5,036 nt of DNA from an uncultured Methylococcaceae bacterium (GCA_903939355.1 CAJAHC010000078.1:1-5036); one strand, 5' to 3'; counted from the stretch's first letter, positions 1 to 4,825 are shown. Notes: generated by a model from the letters alone, not told the origin. Numbers and translations: made by a program.

Positions 1-165
1 ATCTTCCAAAAGCAGAATTGCTATATAGGGGCTGTCGGCTAAAATGGTAAGCATAAGCAACCCAAGCACAGTAAGGCCGGCCAATTTAATATGGGTCAGA
101 AATACGTCACTAGCGTTTGTCAAATAAGTCTTTGGCGCATGATGCCAGATTGGTTTTATTGTCAT
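1..165 (-). CDS. N-terminus of a membrane protein (partial, runs off window)
   Basis: Reading the minus strand from the ATG at 165-163, a frame stays open for 55 codons to the window edge. The first 25 residues are polar and include WHHAPKTY. Residues about 27-42 (KLAGLTVLGLLMLTIL) form a clear hydrophobic segment, and residues 46-53 start a second one, so a polytopic inner-membrane protein is likely. The start lies 5 nt after the methyltransferase stop codon in a different frame, which fits an operon. No strong Shine-Dalgarno is visible; the upstream bases are A-rich. Given the flippase and methyltransferase upstream, a polysaccharide polymerase, ligase or membrane glycosyltransferase is possible, but no family motif is present in this stub, so the function is left open. 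Confidence 0.6.
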   Translation of the reverse strand, partial: MTIKPIWHHAPKTYLTNASDVFLTHIKLAGLTVLGLLMLTILADSPYIAILLLED

Positions 166-170
166 AGTTG

Positions 171-713
171 TTAGTTTTTTGGTGTTATACGAATTATGTC
201 TGTAGATGCTTCTATGCAATAATTTGTTTGTACTTGCACGGTCTTGTGCAGATTGTCAGGATGTGGGTAACCATTGCTGCCGTCAAAACGACGGGCATCA
301 TCAATCAAAATAACGTGTGTCTTGCATGGTGATGTTAAAATCACTGACAGCTCAGCACTGACTGGTGTATCAATATCACCCTGGGCGTTAGAGCCGCCAC
401 TGTAGTGACCGTCTAGCCAAAACAATGCTGACTCAGTCATTTGATTTACGAAGGTTGGCATCAAGTCACCACTGTCGCCATGCAGTAAGTCGATATTTGT
501 GTAGGGTTCAAAGCGTCTTATCACTCGCTGATAATAGTTATCGGCCAGTTCAATACTAGTGCAATGTATATTTTTATCATGCGCTGTGTAAGTCAAGGTG
601 TCACCTAAGTGTGTACCTGTTTCAATAAAATGATTAAGTCCGTATTTATGCAGTTAAGCCGTTAATATTTTACGTTTAACGGGGCGGGGCAATACCCGTG
701 CAGTCTTAATGAT
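171..713 (-). pseudogene. Class I SAM-dependent methyltransferase, interrupted by an in-frame TAA
   Basis: The intact 3' part (596-171, 141 codons from a TTG) carries the hallmarks of an uncharacterised Rossmann-fold methyltransferase family often seen in polysaccharide clusters. Counting from that TTG: SIEL at 14-17 (acidic end of strand 2), HGDSGD at 39-44, WLDGHYSGG at 60-68, DTPVSAEL at 76-83 and ILIDDAR at 96-102. The C-terminus IIRITPKN looks complete. The SAM-binding loop FIETGTHLGD lies upstream of the TTG in the same frame, so the TTG cannot be the true start. Reading further upstream, the frame meets TAA at 656-654 and then continues as protein-like sequence (ARVLPRPVKRKILTA) to a TGA at 716-714. 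The stretch before the TAA matches the usual lead-in to the glycine-rich loop, so one nonsense change, for example CAA to TAA, has probably broken the gene. A CTG start just after the TAA, or a sequencing error, cannot be excluded. No credible ATG start is visible, so the extreme N-terminus may also be lost. Confidence 0.75.
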
Positions 714-830
714 TCAGCGCCCTATCTAGGTTAGTTTTTTGTGCGTGTCTAATAGGGTAGTATGCCTAGGCGACTTAAATGCTATTTTATATTTGTTTGT
801 ACGGTATTCACGGATCCTATTTATTTTAAA

Positions 831-2108
831 TTAAAGTTTAACTAAAGTATTGCGACTCAACATACTCATCCAAAAAAAGTTGATGACAGAAAACACGACC
901 AGCGCCCCCACTACTCCATCAATACCTGCATAAGCTGCTCCGAGCAAATTGCATAGTGCGCCAATGAGAGCTGTAACTATTTTTGGGGTTATTTGTTCTT
1001 TTACTTTCATTTCTGAGGCCAGCTTTATTCCTAGAACTTGGCTAGCTGCAAAAACTCCACCTGCTAGCAACACCCATGGCAGTAAATATGAACTACCACG
1101 GTATAGTGTTGCAACCAAAATTCGGAAAATAAGTTCATGAAATATTGAAGTAATTAAAAATCCAACTGCAGTGAATAAAAGCGAAAGCTGCACTATACGC
1201 CAAGTTAGTCGATGGACATTAATATTACGCGCATGATCTGTCGTGTCACCTGACCGTTGAAATAATATCGGCGCAATAAAATTTGCCATTAATCCAGTAG
1301 CCATAGCAATAGGCGCATAACCCAACTGAAACACTACGACATATTGGCCAACTTCTGTTATGGTTGTAAAGGTTTGCATCGCCCATCTGTCTGATACTAG
1401 CTGTATCCAAGTGAAGATTCCCCAGGTAGAGAAGGGCAAAGAAAAAGCCCACATCTGTCGGATCCATTGATGATCTATTGCGGACTTTGTCTTTTGTACT
1501 TGAATAGTAGTTTGACGTAGAAAAAAGAGCTGGGAAAATGTAATTAACATGGAGGAAAGTGCATAGCCAACGACCACTGCAGCACTTGAGTTTCCTAGCC
1601 AGGACATTACGAACAGCGCCAGCCCAATTTTTAGCCAGGCATCCAGACCACCATGCAAAGCTACAACGGCGCGTTGGCGGGCGGCATTCTGTATGCCACT
1701 TAACGTGTTGTTGTAAGCTCCAAAAACCGAAAAGACTAAGGCCGCTGTCGTTAATGCGATCCACTGTGAATAGTCTAACCATAATAGACCAGTAATCACT
1801 AGCAGACTGATGACGACAACTACCAGTGTCGCATAGCCCATTAGGCGGCGGGTTGCGTGTAAATAGCCGAGTAGATCCTGTTTTTCGGCTGCAATGGAAT
1901 AAAAACGACTAATTCCATTGGTTACTCCGCCCATCACTAATTGATTCACTAATCCTGCAACGGTAAGGCCTAAGGCCAGTTGGCCGTATTGTTCGGGATC
2001 AAGATGTTCGGTAAGTACACGCACCAACACCAATGTGGCGGCGACTGATAAGATTTGCCCAGCAATGATCCAACTACCTTCTTTTGCGAGGCGTTTAATT
2101 CTTGTCAT
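831..2108 (-). CDS. Wzx-type oligosaccharide flippase (polysaccharide biosynthesis protein)
   Basis: A 425-residue polytopic membrane protein with about 12 predicted helices (roughly 12-34, 42-62, 92-111, 116-136, 150-170, 175-197, 218-240, 253-282, 303-325, 341-365, 375-393, 397-417). Length, topology and the N-terminal pattern (basic residues, then GSWIIAGQ at 11-18, then LDPEQYGQLAL at 36-46) fit the Polysacc_synt/MOP exporter superfamily. Members flip undecaprenyl-linked sugar units from the cytoplasmic to the periplasmic face before Wzy polymerisation. GVTNGISRFYSIA at 61-73 and SDRWAMQTF with the following VGQYVVVFQLGYAPI (about 239-266) also suit the family. The ATG at 2108 gives a sensible start 27 nt after the WbuZ-remnant stop; the upstream Shine-Dalgarno is weak. 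It is the only full-length, apparently functional gene in the window. Substrate specificity cannot be read from sequence, so no wzx symbol is assigned. Confidence 0.9.
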   Translation of the reverse strand: MTRIKRLAKEGSWIIAGQILSVAATLVLVRVLTEHLDPEQYGQLALGLTVAGLVNQLVMGGVTNGISRFYSIAAEKQDLLGYLHATRRLMGYATLVVVVISLLVITGLLWLDYSQWIALTTAALVFSVFGAYNNTLSGIQNAARQRAVVALHGGLDAWLKIGLALFVMSWLGNSSAAVVVGYALSSMLITFSQLFFLRQTTIQVQKTKSAIDHQWIRQMWAFSLPFSTWGIFTWIQLVSDRWAMQTFTTITEVGQYVVVFQLGYAPIAMATGLMANFIAPILFQRSGDTTDHARNINVHRLTWRIVQLSLLFTAVGFLITSIFHELIFRILVATLYRGSSYLLPWVLLAGGVFAASQVLGIKLASEMKVKEQITPKIVTALIGALCNLLGAAYAGIDGVVGALVVFSVINFFWMSMLSRNTLVKL

Positions 2109-2135
2109 GTTTTACTTGTATTGGACTTTAATTTT

Positions 2136-2324
2136 TCAATGGTTCGTATTATAAGCATTTAAAATTAATTCATCACGCTGCCCCAGCGTAGGATAATTAA
2201 TTAACACGGCTTTATATATACCCTTAAACACAAACAAACTGCCTGCAGAAGCGCCGATAATACCACAACGGCTAATTAAGGCGATTATATCACCGAGCTT
2301 GCCGGCACCACCTAGGAGGCTGTC
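2136..2324 (-). pseudogene. C-terminal remnant of HisF-like amidation protein (WbuZ type)
   Basis: A 62-codon open stretch ends at the TGA (2138-2136). It contains LGGAGKLGDI at remnant residues 4-13, GIIGASAGSLFVFKG at 21-35 and VLINYP at 40-45. These are the C-terminal (beta/alpha)8-barrel strands of imidazole-glycerol-phosphate synthase subunit HisF, including the GGAG and GSLF phosphate-binding loops. The FVFKG and VLINYP ending is typical of the paralogue WbuZ (HisF2), which with an amidotransferase partner takes part in sugar amidation during O-antigen or flagellin glycan synthesis; canonical HisF ends differently. Family members are about 250 residues, so roughly three quarters are missing. 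Upstream the frame meets TAG at 2327-2325 and homology stops at once. No N-terminal part was found in other frames up to about 2540. The break coincides with an IS-end-like sequence. Confidence 0.8.
2148..2176 (-). promoter_or_regulatory. Possible sigma70 promoter for the flippase gene
   Basis: A perfect TATAAT lies at 2153-2148 on the minus strand, with a poor -35 (GTGATG, 2176-2171, 3 of 6 matches) at 17 bp spacing. It sits inside the last codons of the WbuZ remnant, about 40 nt before the flippase ATG. Since the upstream gene is truncated, a local promoter would explain how the flippase could still be expressed. In AT-rich DNA a TATAAT by chance is common, so this is only a candidate. Confidence 0.35.
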
Positions 2325-2340
2325 CTAGAATAAGGTTATA
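2316..2340. mobile_element. Possible insertion-sequence end at the wbuZ break
   Basis: Directly after a CTAG tetranucleotide (2312-2315) the plus strand reads GAGGCTGTCCTAGAATAAGG. A GGCTGTCC-type terminus next to a YTAR target is the arrangement seen in several IS5-family elements. The wbuZ homology ends exactly here, which is what an insertion followed by deletion would leave. No transposase gene and no matching opposite end (GGACAGCC orientation) were found in the window, so this would be a solo remnant. The identification is from memory of terminal patterns, not from a database match. Confidence 0.25.
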
Positions 2341-2404
2341 AATTGAGTATCCTCTAATTGGATTCAGCGAAATTTAAATTTTCCTGAAACCATTTTAAAA
2401 TCAC

Positions 2405-2424
2405 CCAAAACAGCTCTGTTTTGG
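2405..2424. repeat. Perfect 9-bp hairpin (CCAAAACAG / CTGTTTTGG)
   Basis: Arms at 2405-2413 and 2416-2424 are perfectly complementary with only two bases between them. On the minus strand the stem is followed by GTGATTTT, so it could act as a weak intrinsic terminator for leftward transcription. There is no T-tract on the plus strand. It could equally be an operator-like palindrome or belong to the mobile-element remnant beside it. Confidence 0.4.
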
Positions 2425-2444
2425 TATTAGATGTAAGTTGATGC

Positions 2445-2835
2445 AATTGGATGCAATTATTGGGGTTTTTGTCCGATGTTTTGTTTATTTGTTTAGCTGC
2501 ATTTGTGTTTTTATTTTTGTTATCCATGCAGTTTGGCTGATCGGTTTCGCGTTGCTCTACCCATCTTACGGTTTAGGTCGTCGGGGTTTTGGCACGCTCC
2601 TACAAAACTAATTGTGTATCTGGCCCACGCTTGGCCATGTGATCTGTTCAGCGGTGTTTTATTTGTATACGCGTAGATCCCTGTTATTTCGCACGTGGTT
2701 TTTTAGTAAGTTGGTGTTTGTTTTTTTTCAATCCAGTAAAAGGGTTGCTACGGGGACGTTTTTTTAGTTTTGATATTATATTATAAAACGTCTATTTTTA
2801 ATGGGTAATGTTGTTTGTGGTAATTGGATGCAATT
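2445..2835 (+). repeat. Pair of exact 14-bp repeats (AATTGGATGCAATT)
   Basis: Identical 14-mers occur at 2445-2458 and 2822-2835, 377 bp apart in the same orientation. The first is preceded by an extra GATGCAATT, making a local direct repeat. Each 14-mer has AATTG/CAATT arms around GATG. Both are followed by similar G/T-rich sequence, which suggests an old duplication of a longer stretch now decayed. No function is evident. Confidence 0.5.
2538..2603 (+). repeat. REP-like palindromic element, copy A (long tail type)
   Basis: The core TGATCGGTTTCGCGTTGCT runs on to CTCTACCCATCTTACG. Its ends form the family stem (GATGGGT/ACCCATC), here spoiled by one C-C mismatch. The core is followed by a tail (TTTAGGTCGTCGGGGTTTTG, then GCACGCTCCTAC) that is nearly the same as in the copy at 4485. 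Elements with this GTAGGATGGGT...ACCCATC signature are widespread intergenic repeats in proteobacteria, related to REP sequences mobilised by RAYT transposases. No RAYT gene is in the window. Confidence 0.7.
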
Positions 2836-2870
2836 GAGGGTGTTTGTGTTGTTTCTATGCTTGGCAGTGT

Positions 2871-2917
2871 GTGACGCTGGAGCGTCACTGTCTGCATTCC
2901 CACGCGGAGCGTTGGAA
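2871..2917. repeat. Double-hairpin intergenic repeat
   Basis: Two adjacent palindromes make one element. The first is GTGACGCT-GG-AGCGTCAC (2871-2888), perfect 8-bp arms with a 2-nt loop. The second is TTCCCACGC-GGA-GCGTTGGAA (2897-2917), 9-bp arms with one C-T mismatch. The order and sequence recall a dispersed repeat containing ATTCCCACGCGGAGCGTGGG that I recognise from many gammaproteobacterial genomes. No T-tract follows, so it is better described as a repeat than a terminator. It is a different family from the GATGGGT elements nearby. Confidence 0.65.
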
Positions 2918-2920
2918 CGA

Positions 2921-2960
2921 TAGGTGTTTGTTTTTCTGGCTTTTTTTGTCGCGTGTTTAG
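2921..2960 (+). repeat. 40-bp imperfect direct repeat, left copy
   Basis: This T/G-rich block (TAGGTGTTTGTTTTTCTGGC, then seven T and so on to GTGTTTAG) matches 3244-3283 at 34 of 40 positions without gaps by hand alignment. Weaker similarity continues downstream (GCAATGGCAT versus AATTGGCAT). The pair brackets the 57-bp tandem array, and the copy starts right after the double hairpin. Confidence 0.6.
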
Positions 2961-3010
2961 TGTCGTAGAGGGGCAATGGCATCGCCGTATGTAGCCGTGT
3001 TTGCTACTGT

Positions 3011-3214
3011 TGATGGGTTTCGCGTTGCTCTACCCATGCTACGTTGGGTGTTCTGGTTTTGTTTGGCTGATGGGTTTCGCGTTGCTCTACCCATGCTACG
3101 TTGGGTGTTCTGGTTTTGTTTGGCTGATGGGTTTCGCGTTGCTCTACCCATACTACGTTGGTGTTGTGGTTTTGTTTGGCTGATGGGTTTGGCGTTACTC
3201 TACTCAGTCTACAT
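3011..3214 (+). repeat. Tandem array of a 57-bp REP-containing unit (about 3.6 copies)
   Basis: Units start at 3011, 3068, 3125 and 3181. Unit 1 and unit 2 are 57 bp and identical as far as read. Unit 3 is 56 bp, with one G lost in GTTGGGTG and a few substitutions. Unit 4 is a decayed partial copy ending about 3214. Each unit begins with the REP core (TGATGGGTTTCGCGTTGCTC, then TACCCAT) and ends with a short tail (GTTGGGTGTTCTGG, then TTTTGTTTGGC). The core folds through ATGGGT/ACCCAT. Because 57 is 19 codons, reading frames run through the array on both strands and give a spurious 19-residue repeat. The homogeneity of units 1-2 points to recent expansion by slippage or unequal exchange. Confidence 0.9.
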
Positions 3215-3243
3215 TTTATGTCATTTGCTCTGCATGTGATCGG

Positions 3244-3283
3244 TAGGAGTTTGTTTTTGTGGCTTTTTTTACCAGGTGTTTAG
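3244..3283 (+). repeat. 40-bp imperfect direct repeat, right copy
   Basis: Right partner of the block at 2921-2960 (34 of 40 identical), 323 bp downstream in the same orientation and about 30 bp beyond the end of the tandem array. The two copies may mark the limits of a duplicated or transposed segment carrying the array, or may just be another repeat in this G/T-rich stretch. Confidence 0.6.
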
Positions 3284-3589
3284 GGTGTTGCACTAATTGG
3301 CATGGCTTGTTCACACTTTGGATGGTTATTACCCTTAGTTAATCAGCATGTCGCACTAGGTGCTAAGCGCTGTCCATTATTTGGAATGGTCTTTCTATCC
3401 TTTGGGATGTGCGTTCCAGGTAAGGCTTAGTGGTAACGCAGTAAACTGCTTGGCGACAGTGATTGCGCGTTTGCGATAGGTCGTTATGCGTCTTACCGCT
3501 CATCGTGTCGTATGCGTGTTCTACATAATGGGATGTCGTGTACAGATTGTGCGTGGTTCTGTTTATAGTGTGCGTCGTTGGTTTTAAAT

Positions 3590-3609
3590 TAGTTGATATT
3601 AATCAACTA
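3590..3609. promoter_or_regulatory. Perfect palindrome TAGTTGAT-ATTA-ATCAACTA
   Basis: Two perfect 8-bp arms flank a 4-nt centre. There is no following T-tract, so an intrinsic terminator is unlikely. The site lies about 45 bp before the candidate -35 of the downstream gene, and its dyad shape suits a dimeric DNA-binding protein. No regulator gene is nearby, so a role as operator is inference only. Confidence 0.35.
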
Positions 3610-3651
3610 GTCTGTGCAGTTAGTTTTAGAGTGTGTGTGAATAAAAAATGC

Positions 3652-3680
3652 TTGATTTTTTTGTAAAGCGGGCGTAAATT
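3652..3680 (+). promoter_or_regulatory. Candidate sigma70 promoter for the 3733 gene
   Basis: TTGATT (3652-3657) and TAAATT (3675-3680) are separated by exactly 17 bp. Each matches the consensus at 4 of 6 positions. The site is about 50 nt before the ATG at 3733 and in the right orientation. The surrounding DNA is very T-rich, so chance matches are likely. Confidence 0.35.
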
Positions 3681-3717
3681 TTTTCCGCTGATATTTTTTA
3701 CTAGACTTTTTTCTTTT

Positions 3718-3724
3718 AAGAGGA
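3718..3724 (+). promoter_or_regulatory. Ribosome binding site AAGAGGA
   Basis: A purine-rich Shine-Dalgarno-like AAGAGGA sits 8 nt before the ATG at 3733. It marks that ATG, not the TTG at 3784, as the original start, and so shows that the amber codon at 3745-3747 lies inside the gene. No comparable site precedes the TTG. Confidence 0.65.
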
Positions 3725-3732
3725 TTCATCTC

Positions 3733-4425
3733 ATGACTAATTCATAGACTATTCCACGTACCGATGTAGGCAGACGCGATTTATTGCAGCATCTTAGTAT
3801 TCAATTACCCAATTATGCTACTGTTTTAGAAGTTAGTGCGTCTGACATCGGGCAAGTTCAAGCGGGTTCTGATTGGTTTGATTACATTCTTAAGGTAGAA
3901 GAGGCGGGGCAGCGTTATACCGATGGTAATTTTGGCCTTAAACGGGTGCTACGCGATGGCCCTAAAGGTACGATTATTAATCTGCCAGCCCCTTTGGTGG
4001 TCATTACGCCACCCACTTCAGAACCTTATGCAGATATTCTTGGTTTTTTGGGTGCGTTGATTGTGCGCATTAAAAAGCATAAAAATTATACCGAAGCAAT
4101 CGGTAAAGCTTTGCATATTATTCCTGCTCAAAACCCCGCCCCTGATCCGGCCTTGTTGCAACCGGATTTAACTTATGATTTTAATGCCGGTCATCCGGTT
4201 TTGTATTGGTACCATAATGGTACCGATGCCTTGGTCATAGAAGCCGATTACGGCACCGGCACGTTTGGTTTAGTAGCCATTCAAATGACCACCCAGTTTG
4301 AAGATAGCGCGCCGTTGCCCGCACCCGGCACCGTGGCGCTTTGGAGGTATCGGGCTATTTATCGTATTCGAGATAATCAAGTCGGGCAGTGGAGCAAGGT
4401 TTTAGACGTTAGTGTTAAAGGGTAG
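3733..4425 (+). pseudogene. Unknown-function protein gene with amber codon 5 (possible Fn3-like C-terminus)
   Basis: From the ATG at 3733 the frame reads MTNS, then TAG (3745-3747), then TIPRTDVGRRDLL, and stays open to the TAG at 4423-4425: 230 codons before the final stop, including the amber. A good ribosome binding site precedes the ATG. The shortest uninterrupted version starts at TTG 3784 (213 residues) without such a site. Residue numbers below count from that TTG. The N-terminal half (1-110) looks alpha-helical and soluble, followed by a Pro-rich linker (114-128, PAQNPAPDPALLQPD). The C-terminal part (130-213), with PVLYWYHNGTDALVIEADYG at 138-157, ALWRYRAIYRIRDNQVGQWS at 185-204 and a VSVKG end, has the beta-rich, aromatic pattern of a fibronectin type III-like sandwich. 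I recall similar hypothetical proteins with this ending but know no function. No signal peptide or membrane segment is seen. The coding quality is good, so the nonsense change (possibly CAG to TAG) is recent, is suppressed, or is a sequencing error. Confidence 0.65.
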
Positions 4426-4434
4426 TGGGTGGTC

Positions 4435-4518
4435 ACGTAGGATGGGTAAAGGTAGCGCCGATTCCATCGGTTATTGGTATTAATTGATGGGTTTTGCGTT
4501 GCTTTACCTATCCTACGT
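4435..4518. repeat. Inverted REP pair forming a 17-bp stem after the gene end
   Basis: ACGTAGGATGGGTAAAG (4435-4451) pairs with CTTTACCTATCCTACGT (4502-4518) along all 17 positions, with one G-T wobble. The 50 nt between contain further inner pairing, for example GATGG (4441-4445) with CCATC (4464-4468). The left arm is an inverted half-copy of the REP core and the right arm belongs to the direct copy at 4485. This head-to-head layout resembles the BIME arrangement of REP elements. Starting 10 nt after the stop of the upstream gene, it could stabilise the 3' end of its transcript or slow polymerase, but there is no T-tract. Confidence 0.65.
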
Positions 4519-4550
4519 TTTAGGTCGCCGGGGTTTTGGCACGCTACCGC
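4485..4550 (+). repeat. REP-like palindromic element, copy C (long tail type)
   Basis: The core TGATGGGTTTTGCGTTGCTT runs to TACCTATCCTACG, then the tail TTTTAGGTCGCCGGGGTTTT and GGCACGCTACC. Core and tail match copy A at 2538-2603 with only a few substitutions over about 66 bp. The stem GATGGGT/ACCTATC keeps pairing through one G-T wobble, whereas copy A has a mismatch. Confidence 0.7.
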
Positions 4551-4590
4551 CCTACTGTGTCACGGTCAGCAAGCGCGGGTTGTGTTGATT

Positions 4591-4614
4591 TTGTAGGGGC
4601 GTCTTTAACCGCGA
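4591..4614 (+). repeat. Degenerate GTAGG-type REP motif
   Basis: TTGTAGGGGCGTCTTTAACC followed by GCGA resembles the widespread intergenic repeat of the form TTGTAGGAGCGGCTTTAGCC+GCGA found in Pseudomonas and other gammaproteobacteria. Several stem positions have changed, so pairing is weak (GGCG with CCGC only in part). It would be a third repeat family in the window. Identification rests on remembered consensus. Confidence 0.4.
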
Positions 4615-4769
4615 GTATCACAAATAGGTTCGATGTTCACTCTTTGAACGCACTATAGCATGGGGCTGTTTTTTTGGGTGATTTTTTTCCTAAATGCTTT
4701 TTATAGTCTATGGGCGTATTAGCCATCGGCTATTGCTATTGTTGGTGGGTTTTGTTCGGTTTGGCTTAT

Positions 4770-4825
4770 TGATGGTTTTGCGTTGCTCTACCTATCCTAC
4801 GTTGGGTGTTGTGGTTTTGTTAGGC
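4770..4825 (+). repeat. REP-like element, copy E (short tail type, as in the tandem array)
   Basis: The core TGATGGTTTTGCGTTGCTCT runs to ACCTATCCTACG and is followed by GTTGGGTGTTGTGGTTTTGT, the same tail as the 57-bp tandem units at 3011-3180. It is therefore a single dispersed copy of the unit that is amplified upstream. One G is missing from the first stem arm. It ends just downstream (in minus orientation) of the truncated PIN toxin, whose stop is at 4835-4833. Confidence 0.7.

Larger units (their letters stand above)
2325..3717. other. Gene-poor, G/T-rich repeat region
   Basis: No credible gene is seen in this stretch of nearly 1.4 kb. The plus strand is strongly G/T-biased from about 2440; by hand count 51 of 60 bases at 2461-2520 are G or T. 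Contents are the REP copy at 2538, the double hairpin at 2871, the 57-bp tandem array at 3011, paired 40-bp repeats at 2921 and 3244, and short palindromes. Open frames within it (2776-2982 minus, 2957-3151 minus, 2976-3239 plus, 3001-3183 plus) are low-complexity or simply translate the 57-bp repeat, lack ribosome binding sites and resemble no protein family. In 3284-3589 I see only short imperfect palindromes (for example GCAC-TAG-GTGC at 3353-3363) and no coding signal. Confidence 0.7.

Noticed and set aside
720..830. Intrinsic terminator after the flippase gene
   Set aside because: CCCTAT (720-725) and ATAGGG (752-757) could pair, but the loop is about 26 nt and no T-tract follows in the right orientation; the gene is probably co-transcribed with the methyltransferase remnant.
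1246..1782. Minus-strand frame of 178 codons (and plus-strand frames at 949-1140 and 1559-1795)
   Set aside because: These overlap the flippase gene in other frames and lack family resemblance; the flippase is clearly the real product.
2776..2982. 68-codon minus-strand open frame
   Set aside because: The composition (Thr, Asn, Lys, Ala, Pro) just reflects A/C-rich DNA on that strand, it crosses the double hairpin repeat, and it has no start signal.
3011..3214. CRISPR array
   Set aside because: Units are contiguous 57-mers in which the whole unit repeats; there are no variable spacers and no cas gene in the window.
3011..3214. Integron attC sites
   Set aside because: ACCCAAC and GTTGGGT in the units fit the RYYYAAC/GTTRRRY pattern on paper, but the paired second core box is absent and no cassette-like genes lie between units.
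2976..3239. Plus-strand open frame with a repeated 19-residue motif (also 3001-3183 plus and 2957-3151 minus)
   Set aside because: The 57-bp DNA repeat is a multiple of three, so frames stay open on both strands by arithmetic. There is no ribosome binding site, and the repeat is the known type of intergenic palindrome, not a protein repeat.
3486..3589. Short plus-strand frame beginning VMRLTAHRVV
   Set aside because: Only about 33 codons from its ATG, no ribosome binding site, and Arg/Val-rich content typical of chance frames in G/T-rich DNA.
2325..3720. Diversity-generating retroelement or retron
   Set aside because: There is no reverse transcriptase gene, and the repeats do not show adenine-specific differences between a template and a variable copy.
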